A DNA stretch of 64,000 nt from Niebla homalea (lineage: Eukaryota > Ascomycota > Lecanoromycetes > Lecanorales > Ramalinaceae). Below, piece after piece: positions 1-10,211 of the stretch (positions within the stretch are counted from its first letter, which is position 1; each line of letters opens with the position of its first letter). Where the stretch lies: the NCBI GenBank assembly GCA_019925105.1, contig JAHGAU010000011.1, positions 310,001 to 374,000 of the forward strand, in the 5' to 3' direction. The translations under genes were made by a program, and so were the position numbers. The notes beneath the pieces were generated by a model. It saw only the letters and a program-made list of their open reading frames with translations, searched no databases and was not told the DNA's origin.

Positions 1-1098
1 TTACGATAATAAACGATTATCTTAATACCTTTATTATCTTAAATTTACCCTTGTTAATTTATCCTTTGGACTTTTTTAGCTCCTTTTTCGCTTTTAAGGA
101 TATTATATTAAGGAAGATATTTTTACTTTATAGTTTACGTATTATAAAAATTTATTTCGTAAGTGGCTTTTCCGTTACTTTAAATACCTTTATTAATTAT
201 AAAGCGTTTATTTTTATAACCGCGTTTTTCTTTTTATTATATAATAACCGGATTATTATTATTTTTATTTTCCTTAATGCCGTTACCTTTTTTTAATTTT
301 TACCGCTGCCGTTATAAATAACGTTTTTATAACCTTTATCGTTTAACTTTTTCCCTTTTATAAGGCTTCCGTTATCGCTCCTTTATTTTATATAAGGTTC
401 CTTTAATACCCCTTTTCCTTATTTATTAACGCCCTTATTATTACTTTATATATTTTATATAGCCACTTTAGCTTTCCTAACCCCGTATTTATTCTTATAT
501 AGAAGTTTTTTATATTTTATAATTTTATTTATAATATCGGTTAGGTTTTTAACGTAATATCTTTTTACTTTATTATAAAGAAACCCTTTAAACTTTTTAT
601 TGCTTTTTCTTTTATTGCGTTTTCCCTATAAGTTTACCGTATCCTTTTTTCCGTAATTTACCCTTTATTATATAATAATTTATTCTTTTTACTCGTTTTG
701 ATATTACTTTATATATCCTTAATAACCTTATTATTATTATTACTTTATATTTATTTATTTTTCGCTCGCCTTATTATAAGCGTCGTTTTAACTTTTTTTA
801 CTTTTTATTTATTAATTATTACCGTATTATTTTTACCTAGTTTACGCGTTTTTTTACGTATATCCTATTGCTTATAAGTCCTTTATTTAATTTAAGCGTT
901 TTTTATTTTATCGTTATTATATCGTTTATACGATTTATCCCCGTTTCCGTTAATATAGGCCGTTCGCTTATCTACCCTTTTGATTTCGACTATTATACTA
1001 TTTATATTTATCGTATTTAAGGTATTCGCCTTATTATCGCTTAAGCTTTATATATATATATCATTTTAGACCTTTGGGGTCCCTTCGTTCGTCGCTAT
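1..1098 (-). mobile_element. LINE-A, 5' part of a Tad-like LINE, cut by the window edge
   Basis: This is the 5' part of a LINE copy on the minus strand; its 3' part lies left of the window. The ORF1 start is at the complement of 1096-1098, where the ATG seen in other copies has become ATA. It is followed by the family's N-terminal coding sequence (Met-Ala-Thr-Asn type start, with GGGACCC then an AGGTC/AGGTT core and ACGAT) at 1060-1098. The rest aligns with the ORF1 regions of LINE-F (52737-53633) and LINE-D (36600-37549). It is heavily RIP-mutated. The open frame on the opposite strand at 51-296 is an antisense artefact. Confidence 0.8.
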
Positions 1099-1150
1099 CT
1101 CCTTCTTTCGTAATAATAATATATCGTAATTTAATTAAGGCTTTAAATGT

Positions 1151-3317
1151 TAATTGATTGATCAATTAATTTATACTACGGATCTAGCTAAGCTAATTCC
1201 GGCGTTCCCTAATAATCGGCCATTAAGTTTTATTAATAACCGTAACAACTCAATATTTATAACGTTAAAATTAAAGCCCGGTATTTATTAAGTTTTTACT
1301 TTTATTTTAAAGGATAAAAAGCGTCTTTAATTATTTAAAGAGTAATAATTTATTTATACGCTTTTTTTTTTTTAAAAAAACCTATAATATTATAACTGAG
1401 TTCTTTTTAAAAGTTACCTTTAAACCTATTATTTTTTCTATCTCCTTATAAGTCTGCTTTATATTAATATCTTAAATAATACCTTTAAATACCCTTATAG
1501 GTATATACGTTATTGTCGTTTTAATCGTATTTACCTTCTTATTTTATTATTACGGCGTTTTTTTTAAAGACTTTTAATAAACCTCTATTATTATATCCTT
1601 TTAACTATAAAATATACTCTCCGGTTTATATAATTACCGTAGTTAATATTTGCCTTTCCTTTTTTTTCTTAATTAATAACGGGCCTTTTTTATAAGGGTT
1701 TTAGTGACCTTATTTATTCTATTAATAAAATTAAACTAAAATAATAAACCTATAAATATTATAAACCTTACGGCCGCCTGCATACTTTATTTTATAAAAA
1801 GTATTTTATAGTAATCGCTTATTCCGGCCTTTTTAATTAATCCCGTTTTAAGTTCCGTAAAGAATTTATATAAAATAAGTATATAAACCGTATCCTATTT
1901 CCTTTATTTATACCCGTAATTAACGTCCCTCTGGTTACCGGCGTACGTAATAAAAAGGAAGTAAGTTAACCCGTTTTTATTTATTTAAAGTTAAATCGTT
2001 AATACGCTATTACCTTTCTTTATAATCTTATAACGGCGGAGGTACTTATCGGTAATTTCTTTATTATTCAAAATTAAATATTATTATTTTTAAAGGATTA
2101 ATTTTTTATATTTACGTTAACGTTTAATTTATCGTAATATAATTCATAAGGTAATCGTTTTTATCTTTATTTTTATAACTTTTTAACTCCCGCCTTTTTT
2201 ATACCGGAGGTAAGTTTATGTAAATTTAGATTAACCTTTTATACGTAAGTTAAATTAACCTTTTTTTAATTAATTTTAAATTTATTTTAATAAAGAAAAT
2301 AATGATTTTATTTATACCCTTTTTTATCAGAGACTTCTTAAGGGTTAATCGGATCCGTCTGTTCTTTATAATTATAATTGAAAATATATATTTTTTAAGT
2401 TTCATTTAAATAATTACTTAATTAAAAGATAGCTTAACTAATAATATAAAGATTTCAGATTTTAATACCGGGACGGAAGTTACTTTATATACGTTATTAA
2501 CTACTTTTAAATATTAATTTTAAACCTTTTATAATTATTAAATAAGCTTTTTCTTATACTTAAGGATAATTTTAAATATATATTAAATAACCATTCTATA
2601 TATTATAACCCGCTTTATTACCGCTTAATAAACGGTTTTAACCTTTTATAAGGTAATACTTTATGTTAACGCCGTAAGATATATAAGGCCTTTTTCTTAA
2701 TAAATTATATTTTTTCAAATCTTTTTATATAATCCTTTTAATTAAGCTTCCCGTTAACTTAAATTTAAAAACTTTAATATTAACTTCCGGTTTTATGGCG
2801 ATCTTATTTGGATTTATTATAATTATTATATTATATAACTTTAAGCTTTTAATTATATAAATAAATTTATACTTATATAATATAAATTAAGTTTTATACG
2901 TTCTTATTTACCGTAAATAAACTTTATAAATTTACTTTAACTTTAAGTAATCCATATGAGTAAAAGTATTATAAATTAAAAGGTAAATATTATTAGTAAA
3001 ACCCTTAACTTAAACTTTTTATTTTAAGTTAATTAATTCTTTAATTAACCGGTAAACTTTTTATTTTAAGTTAAAAAATTAAAATAAAATAAAATAAAAT
3101 AAATAAATAGTTTTTAAAGGATCTTAGTTATAGTAAGTTTTATTAAGCTTATCTTTTATTTTAAATTAATTAACTTTACTTAATTACTTAAAATGTTTTT
3201 ATTTTATTTTGTAAGGAAGAATAATATCCTTTTTTCCCGTAAATTATATAGTAATTTTTAATAGTTTATCTTATTAAAGGCTTTTATAATATTTAAAGAA
3301 AAAAAAACTTATAACGT
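1151..3317 (-). mobile_element. LINE-B, 5'-truncated Tad-like LINE (3' part)
   Basis: The 3' end is at 1151-1175, where a degenerate (ATTG)n tail complement is followed by the conserved 3'-UTR block (ACTACGGATCTAGCTAAGCT then CCGGCGTTCC). From there the copy aligns base for base with the 3' parts of LINE-C, D, F, G and H. It covers the 3' UTR and the C-terminal and RT-side part of ORF2. Homology stops sharply at 3317 (compare 44190 in LINE-F), so about 3.6 kb of 5' sequence is missing. Either it was truncated on insertion, which is common for LINEs, or it was cut by whatever begins at 3318. I could not find a convincing target-site duplication. Confidence 0.85.
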
Positions 3318-3577
3318 TGTTGGTCTATGGACCAAAAAGTGTGATAATATATGAATGATAATTCTACCTAAATGTAGATAGGATCTTAAGGATTATTTAT
3401 CCTTTATATATAAGAGTATCTTATATTTATAAATGGTTCTGCGTATCCTTTATACTATATATATATATAATAAATGCTATTAAAAGAAAAAAGGTTATTA
3501 TTTATAATAACTTTTACCTTAATATATTAATATAAATATTAATACTTAATAATACGTTATACTTCCTATATCCTACA
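3318..3577. repeat. possible LTR or solo LTR (TGTTGG...CCTACA)
   Basis: A 260-bp stretch begins TGTTGG exactly where LINE-B homology ends. It closes with CCTACA, near the inverted complement of its start (CCAACA). It holds a near-palindrome TGGTCTATGGACCA at 3321-3334, a short hairpin around 3365-3382 and a TATATATA run near 3454-3470, as retrotransposon LTRs often do. TpG and CpA survive here more than in the flanks. There is no matching second LTR in the window and no flanking 5-bp duplication, so this is a candidate only. It could equally be old unique DNA. Confidence 0.35.
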
Positions 3578-4353
3578 CTTTTATATTAAAATCTTATTTA
3601 ATTTTATAGGGGCGGCCGTAATTACGCTTAAAACGGAGCGTACGAAGAGTATCGGTGGATAATAAGGGTATTACTTCGGTAAACGCCGATAATAAAGTAA
3701 TGTAAAATCTACCACGGCGGGTAATAACGATATTATTAAATTTAAAATACGTAATATAGAATTATATAGTAAGTTTAAATATAACTTTAATAACGGAAGC
3801 TTATTATTATATTTTATACTTTAAGTAACTTATTTAATTAAGTATTTATTATCTTTTTCTTTAAATAATTCTTTTAATAATATTTTTTTTTTCATTCTTA
3901 AAATTAACTTTAAAAGTAGGCGGTACGTTACGGTTAAGTTATCTATTAAAAAGGGTTTTTACTAGGTTATTAATTAACTTAAGCATATTAATTAAAATAA
4001 CCGGTATTATTTTTATATTAACGGGTAACTTAAGCTTATATACCAAGTAATTAATTTTTTTAACTATAATAAAAAATCCGTTACGTTATTAATATAACTT
4101 ATAATTTTTAATATTAAGGATATTATATTTATAATATAACTTTAAATAAATAGACTAAATGATTAGAATTAAATGGAATTGGCTTATAACTTTAAATATA
4201 CCGGAATTTAACTATTATTTACGTAAATTTTAATAAGTTTTATATTTTTCTATAATTTTATAATTAAAGTATATTATACTTAAGGATTAAAAAGGTTATT
4301 AAAAGGTTTAAGGGGTTATAAATATTCATATTATAGTAAATTTTATTTAAAAT
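3578..4353. other. unassigned AT-rich stretch, possible interior of an older element
   Basis: No open frame or recognised protein motif. The first 150 bases (about 3608-3735) are clearly richer in G+C, with GGGGCGGCCG and several ACGG and CGG blocks. The remainder is RIP-like. If 3318-3577 is a 5' LTR, this would be the start of that element's interior, but no primer-binding site can be read. LINE-L is inserted at its right end. Confidence 0.4.
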
Positions 4354-4366
4354 AAATTTAATTAAT
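4354..4366. repeat. target-site duplication of LINE-L, left copy
   Basis: AAATTTAATTAAT here is repeated exactly at 4915-4927, on the other side of LINE-L. This 13-bp duplication proves LINE-L is a complete, 5'-truncated insertion. Confidence 0.9.
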
Positions 4367-4914
4367 AGGCCCGCCACCGGCTGGGGAAGAAAAAGAGAAG
4401 CGGAAACCGGCCACGCCAATTATACGAACCGGAAAGCATCTTCTACAGCCGTAAAGATACAATGGTAGACGCCTATCAGAAGTCCTTAAAGGAGTTAGCG
4501 GCGATGATAGTATAAGAAGGGTATATATTAAGCGTATAAGTATTAATGAAAATATTTAAAGGTATTACGTAAAATTAAGGTAATATAGATATATAAAGGA
4601 GCGGAAGAGTAATAAACTTAAAGAAGTAATAAACTTAAAGGCAGCCCTTATAAGGATACGGTCATAATATTATGGATTTTCTTAAGGAAGTTAAAACATA
4701 GGAAGTATATAAATAGATTATTACTTTCTGGACGGCCGTTAATATCCTTTACTTTAAGGGGTAGAAGGTAAAGGCCTGGTGGACGCCGGTTTTTACCTTA
4801 ACGTTATAAGTACCAGGTTTTTACGGTTATTAACAAGGTTAAAAGGCCGCGTATTAAGGAACGCCGGAATTAACTTAGCTAGATCCGTAATATAAATCAA
4901 TCAATCAATCAATC
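4367..4914 (+). mobile_element. LINE-L, short 5'-truncated Tad-like LINE insertion
   Basis: A 548-bp 3' fragment of the same LINE family on the plus strand. It ends in the conserved 3' block (AAGGAACGCCGGAATTAACT then AGATCCGTA) and an (AATC)n tail at 4895-4914. Perfect 13-bp target-site duplications flank it. It aligns with 38445-38968 of LINE-I. The first 150 bases are markedly less RIP-mutated than any full-length copy: CpA and TpG are common and an open reading frame survives. The 3' half is mutated like the rest. Being short, it may have largely escaped RIP. Confidence 0.92.
4369..4515 (+). pseudogene. C-terminal remnant of LINE ORF2
   Basis: A 48-codon open stretch ends in TAA at 4513-4515. 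It begins inside the truncated edge of LINE-L, so it has no start codon of its own. The peptide is basic at first (GKKKRSGNRPRQ), then reads YEPESIFYSRKD and ends KELAAMIV. The matching part of LINE-I (38449-38595) keeps the same frame and the same final stop, with one extra in-frame stop (a Gln codon turned into TAA). That supports this frame as the true end of ORF2. Another frame is open for 30 codons here but accumulates more stops in LINE-I. It is a fragment and cannot be functional alone. Confidence 0.6.
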
Positions 4915-4927
4915 AAATTTAATTAAT

Positions 4928-6063
4928 ATTAACTTTAAATTATTTAAGATGCTTTAAATATATAAGATAATATTTATTTAACTATAATCCGGATACGTAA
5001 TTATAAAGTAACGTAATATAATTTTAATCGTTTAATTAATCCGTTTTAATTAATTATTAATTTAAGGGTAATATATATTAAATATAAGAATATAAATATT
5101 TATTTCTTTAAATATAAAATTTTAAAATATAAAAATTAATTTACGATCTCTATTTAATGTAATATTAAAAAGAATTCTTTATGCTTATTTTATTAATTCG
5201 GTCAATAATGATTTTATTTAATTATTAACCTTAAATTTAATATTATTAAGGAATAAAAGTACCCGCTTAAAGAACTTATTAATAATAATAAAGAGTATAT
5301 TATAATTATATTAATTTAACAAAACAATAATAAAATTTATATAAATTTTATAAAAAAAATAATTAACGGGCTTAAAATTAACTAAAACGATTTATAAGGT
5401 ATATACCTTTAATTTAATTTAAATTGTATTTAAGGTAATACGTAATATATTTCCGTAACTATTTATTTAACTTAAGTAAATATATTAAGTTCGTTAATTT
5501 ATTATAAGATCGGTTAAAGCTATTATATAATAAATTATTATATATTTATTAAAACATTATTTTTCTAAGTTTACTAAATATATATAATCGTAATAAATAA
5601 TTAACGGATTTTTAATTATAAATAAGGCCGTCATTTAATATAAAATATAATTTATTTTTTATATCTTATAGATTTAACTTTTCCTTAATTATTAAGACTT
5701 TTTATAATTTTATTTATATTTTATCTTTAATATGTTCTTTTTTAATTTACTTTTTAAATTTATTTAAAATATAAATATAATAGAAAGTAATTAATTTATT
5801 ATTATTTACGTTATTAGGAATTCCGATTTCTATAGATAAAGTTTATATATTATTAATTAATCGTAAGAATATATTCAGAACGATATTTATTAAGTTTAAC
5901 GTATAACATAGCGAAATATTGAATATCGATAAATATTACGATATATAAATTAAGTAAAGATTAAGCTTATTAATTATAAAGGTCTTTAAATTTATTTATT
6001 TTAAAATATTAATTAATAAGTTATAATCCGTAAAGATTATATAATTAAATTTATAATAATTTT
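4928..6063. other. unassigned decayed AT-rich DNA
   Basis: About 1.1 kb between LINE-L and LTR element E1. It is extremely AT-rich, with stops in all frames every few codons. I see no LTR, TIR, LINE block or protein motif. It is probably the RIP-eroded remains of an older repeat into which LINE-L and E1 inserted. Confidence 0.5.
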
Positions 6064-6217
6064 TGTTAAGAATGAGTGTGTGTGTGATATGTATAATTGA
6101 TTATCTAGCTAGGTAGGTGGCTATGGATTTGAGTAAGTGCGCGCCAAGACCCCGCGGAAGCTACCCGCCTATGCTCGTGTATACCGTAAGCCGTAATAAG
6201 AACTGCGTTTTATAATA
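6064..6217 (+). repeat. E1 5' LTR
   Basis: 154 bp, TGTTAAG...TATAATA. It is a direct repeat of 7451-7605, sharing TATCTAGCTAGG, GGATTTGAGT, GTGCGCGCCAAGACCCC and AGCTACCCGCCTATGCTCGT. It differs from the 3' LTR by scattered C/T and G/A changes in both directions, so each copy was mutated independently after insertion. Confidence 0.85.
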
Positions 6218-7450
6218 ATATGCCGGCTAAAAAGATAAAAAAGTAACGCCTTCATTATATAGCATTACCCTTAATATAGTATTACTTATGCCCTTATCGA
6301 TAATAACTATAATGTATATAAAGCGCCGAGAATATTAAAGAAGTAAATCGTATGAATAATAGTAGCGTACTGACGCCTTATTGAAATTATAAGCCGAAAA
6401 GTTAAAAAAAACCGTAAGCCGAAAAATTCCGTAGCCACCCGGGATATAATTATGATTTTAAGTAAGCTAAAAAGCTTAAAAATGAGATCTCCGGTGTTTA
6501 ACCGTAATCGTATACTCCTTACTTTTTGCTATAGAATTAACATATTATATTATATACGAGACCTGGATCGTTACCCCGGTACCAGCGACAGACCTTATTA
6601 TTATAGTTTATATAAGTAACTTTATTAACGGCTTTTAACGTCGGTATATACTTAAAACCCGCCTTAACTATAATATAATATAAGAGAAAGCGGTAGGGCT
6701 ATACGTTATTAAAGCTATAAAATTTTGCGAAGAACCTATTAATATTAACGACGGCTCTCCCTTATTTCTTTACTATACTCGTATATATCTTAGCTGGAGA
6801 CTCTTCACTTATAGTGGCCGGTGACTCTTTATTATAACTTGTCTGTAAAGGTGAATTTTAAGGTAGCTTTTAAAGTGAAGGTTTCGGAGAAGGTAAAGTC
6901 TTGAAGGTTGATAGACTGGCTGTCGAGGATAGATTCAAAGGTAACGTATACGATTCGGGTGCGAACTTATTAAAAAAGTCCGTAAATATTATAACTGGGA
7001 GTTATCGTATTAATACTTTAACCGGTATTATTAATTTCGTAAGAAATGCATATTTCATATAAAAATCATAGATAATAAGGTAGATTTTCGGCTTTTTTAA
7101 GTAGCTCGTTATTAAGCTAAATAATACAATAAAGCTGGGTTTTAAATATAAGTATAATGGTAAGGATCCAGATTTAAGAACCGATATATAAGAGGGTAAT
7201 AACGAGCTTATTAGGTAAATGGATAAACAAGTAAATAACGGTATAGCTGTCTAATAGTTAACTGAATAAATTAAGTTAAAGATAAGATATAGGGTATTAA
7301 AAATGAAACCTATTTAACTTAAAGAGGTACTAAGGTAAGGCTTTAGGAATTCTACGTTATAAGGTATTAACGAAAGGCCTTATTATTAAAGAAGTAGTAA
7401 GTATATATAATAATGTACTCGAGATCTGTTGCCAGTCTATTGATACTATT

Positions 7451-7605
7451 TATTAAGAATGAGTATATATATAATATATATCATTGATTATCTAGCTAGG
7501 TAAATAACTATGGATTTGAGTGAGTGCGCGCCAAGACCCCCGCGGAAGCTACCCGCCTATGCTCGTATATACCGCAAGCCGTGATAAGAACTGCGTTCTA
7601 TAACA
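7451..7605 (+). repeat. E1 3' LTR
   Basis: 155 bp, TATTAAG...TATAACA, the partner of 6064-6217. The terminal TG has become TA, but the closing ACA is kept; the 5' copy shows the opposite. Read together they give the canonical TG...CA ends. Confidence 0.85.
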
Positions 7606-8562
7606 ATTTATTTTAATTAAGTATTTAATTTTACATATGATCCAGACTATACCCGTAATTTTTAACTTTATAAATTAATAATTTTTCTCGGTTATATTTA
7701 AGTTTTATATTAAGGAATATTATTAATTAATATTTTATTATATATAATTCTTAATAAATTATTAATCTCCATAATACTATAAGGTAACGGGTTATCCTTA
7801 ATATAATATACTTTAATCGTAATATTTAATTTCTTTGATATATCGATATTAATAAATAGGAATTAATTAAGATTATAATATATAAGAAATGATGGTTCTG
7901 AAAATACGTTTTTTAAATCCTTAAAAGTATGGTCCTTTTCTTGGGTAAGTATAAACTTAATTTAAGATATCCTTTATTTATAACGTAAACCGGTATACCT
8001 TAAATTAATTTTTTTTAAAATTTATAATAAGGGAGGTTTTATATATTTAAAGCGGGGTAATACGTTAAATATAATTTTTTATTTTGGTACGCAATTAATT
8101 TATAAAATTGAAAAAGACTTTAAGGTTTCTTAATAAATCGGGAAATTTAAGGTTCTAAATATTTTTATTTTTATTTTTAAGTATAAATATCCTTAAAGAA
8201 TTAACTTATCAATTAAGGAGCTTAATTATAAAATAATTAATAAAGAATTTTATTAATAAAAAATTTATACGTTTTTTTTTAAGAATTTAAAAGACTTAAA
8301 ATAAATAAATATTCTATTCCTTTAATAAATAATTAAAAATAATTATATTATTTATAAATACTTACGTAAAATCTTATATTAAACGTAATTAGTATTTATT
8401 TATTCTTATATATATAAAAAATTACCTTTGAAACCTATTAATATAATTAAAGATTTCTTTTAATCTTTATAAGAAATAATATAAAGTTTATACCGGTCGG
8501 ATTTATGTATAAGAAATTAATAGAAATAATTACGGGTATCGATTACGGTAATAAATTCGTAA
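7606..8562. other. unassigned decayed AT-rich DNA
   Basis: About 950 bp between E1 and the hAT-like element, very AT-rich, with no recognisable repeat end or motif. It is the DNA into which the hAT-like element inserted; its last 8 bases (8563-8570) belong to the target-site duplication. Confidence 0.5.
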
Positions 8563-8570
8563 CTTATAAT

Positions 8571-8594
8571 TACTCCGGGAAGCGGGACGGGATA
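8571..8594 (+). repeat. hAT-like left terminal inverted repeat
   Basis: 24 bp matching the reverse complement of 17820-17843 without mismatch. The C-rich TIR has resisted RIP because it contains almost no CpA. Inside it (8583-8690) the GGGATA/GGGACGGGATA motif and its complement recur about six times, a subterminal repeat cluster of the kind that binds hAT transposases. Confidence 0.88.
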
Positions 8595-8809
8595 TATCCC
8601 ATGGGATAGGGATAAGATGGGATAAAGTCGCTTTTATCCTATCTTTTATTAGCTTAAGATGGGACGGGATAAGATCGGAATATATTAAGATCCCAATGGC
8701 GGATTAAATAAAGCATATCGTAAATAAAGTAAAAAGTTTCCGGGCTAATAAACTTAAAGATAATTATAAAGATAATTATAAAAATAATTATAAGGATGAT
8801 TAAGAAAGT

Positions 8810-8981
8810 TGTTATATGCACTGTGCGGATGCCAAGACCTTTACGGACATTAAGGCCCAAAGGGGTATAGCGGACGCCCGTGCTTGGCGCACATACTCAT
8901 ATTGCGCACCTTCATAGATAGATACTCACTTATTATATATATTACACCCATATTTTACCTCAGTACTTTTAGTACTTAATA
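8810..8981 (-). repeat. E2 3' LTR
   Basis: 172 bp, the partner of 10040-10211. Shared blocks include GCCAAGACCTTTACGGA, AAGGCCCAAAGGGGTATA, CGGACGCCCGTGCTTGGCGC and TATTGCGCACCTTCATAG. On the minus strand the copy begins TATTAAG, a mutated TGTCAGG. Confidence 0.9.
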
Positions 8982-10039
8982 AATGATAATAATAGCTTCA
9001 GTCATTTAAGCCTTTAATATAGATGTTATTTAACCTCTAGCACTTTATTATTAGCGGTAATTACGTTATAGCTTATCTATTTAATCCTTATATTACCGGA
9101 GTCTTTCACTAAATATCGTACCGTTATACCTTTACTATTACCTATATTAATAGCCTTAGTTAACTTAATTATATCATCCTCGATATCGATATATATATTA
9201 ATCTTTAAATCAATTAAATTACTTATAGCTTAAATTTTACTTATAAGATCCAGGACTTCATTTATTTTATTTACAGCTTTATTAAGCTTCTTACCAAAAC
9301 CTTACCTTACCATATACGACCTCTATATGAGATTTATATCTCTTAAATCTCTTACTTTACTAAAATTAATACCCTCCGCTATAGTATTATTATTACGGAT
9401 CCTACCTACTATAATACTTAAAGACCTTTACCGTAAATTTATTTTATTATTAATTTCTTAAAAGTTATTAGATAAGAAAGAGTTTTTAGTTAAGTTATTT
9501 ATAATTATTATAAATAAACTTCGAAGCGTTATTAAAAATAATAATAAAGAGATCTATAAGCTTATAATAAGGATTAAACGAGAGGCTTAGGAGTAGGGAA
9601 TATAAATAAGTATTCCTTTAAAAAAGGCATATATAAATTAACTAAATAATAGCTAAAGCTTTATTATACTTATAAGGGTTACTTATAACCCGTAGCCCCT
9701 TAATACGGCCACCGATAAGGCTTATACTTAAGTAAGACCCGACTCGGTAAAACCACGGATATCACGGTTTTAAGCGATTTAGCTTAATTATAACCCTTAA
9801 ATCCACGACTATATCCCGGGTAACTTACGATAATTGCTCGGCTTACACCTTTTTTCGATTTTTCAACTTTCCTTTAATAATTAGCCTTAATACTTAATAA
9901 CCATTATTTCCTTTTATTTCCTTAGTATATTTGGCGCTAGAGATACTTAATCCCTAGCCCCGGAATTACTTTCCTTTATAAAGACTTTAACCTTACCGTC
10001 GCAACGAAGGCGTTACGGTCTTTCTTTTTGTGGTATATT

Positions 10040-10211
10040 TATTATATGTACTATACGTATGCCAAGACCTTTACGGATACTAAGGCCCAAAGGGGTATAA
10101 CGGACGCCCGTGCTTGGCGCACACACTCATATTGCGCACCTTCATAGCTAGATACTCACTCATCATACATATTACACCCACATTTTACCTCAGTACTTCC
10201 AGTACCTGACA
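10040..10211 (-). repeat. E2 5' LTR
   Basis: 172 bp. On the minus strand it begins TGTCAGGTACTGG and ends in ATATAATA. This copy keeps the canonical TG start; the other keeps the closing ACA. Confidence 0.9.

Larger units (their letters stand above)
6064..7605 (+). mobile_element. E1, compact LTR retroelement (TRIM-like)
   Basis: Two direct repeats of 154 and 155 bp bound a 1.23-kb interior. Each starts TGTTAAGAATGAG (or TATTAAGAATGAG) and ends TATAACA (or TATAATA). The flanks ATTTT and ATTTA are an imperfect 5-bp target-site duplication (4 of 5). The interior is too small for pol and shows no reverse transcriptase or integrase motif. It shares blocks with the interior of E2, for example GTAACGCCTTC just inside the 5' LTR and ACCCGGGATATA near 6436-6447. 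This fits a non-autonomous terminal-repeat retroelement. Orientation is taken from the LTR and interior alignment to E2 (minus strand). Whether the interior ever encoded a Gag-like protein is unknown. Confidence 0.7.
8810..10211 (-). mobile_element. E2, compact LTR retroelement (TRIM-like) inside the hAT-like element
   Basis: Two 172-bp direct repeats (8810-8981 and 10040-10211) bound a 1.06-kb interior. A perfect 5-bp duplication, AAAGT, lies at 8805-8809 and 10212-10216. The minus strand is chosen because the LTR then starts TGTCAGG, like the related LTR at 58368, and the interior aligns with E1 (GTAACGCCTTC, ACCCGGGATATA). There is no room for pol and no polymerase motif. Part of the interior on the minus strand reads as a basic peptide (KKKDRNAFV) before stops, perhaps a Gag remnant shared by E1 and E2. 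It is less eroded than its surroundings, so it may be younger than the hAT-like element. Confidence 0.82.

Noticed and set aside
51..296. 81-codon open frame on the plus strand
   Set aside because: It is antisense to LINE-A ORF1 and low-complexity (Phe, Ile, Tyr), as expected from AT-rich DNA. No domain, and the homologous stretches of other copies are not open.
8654..8860. 68-codon open frame on the minus strand
   Set aside because: It reads across the border between the hAT-like end and the E2 LTR at 8810, joining two unrelated elements; the Ile/Phe run comes from an ATTATAA-type repeat.
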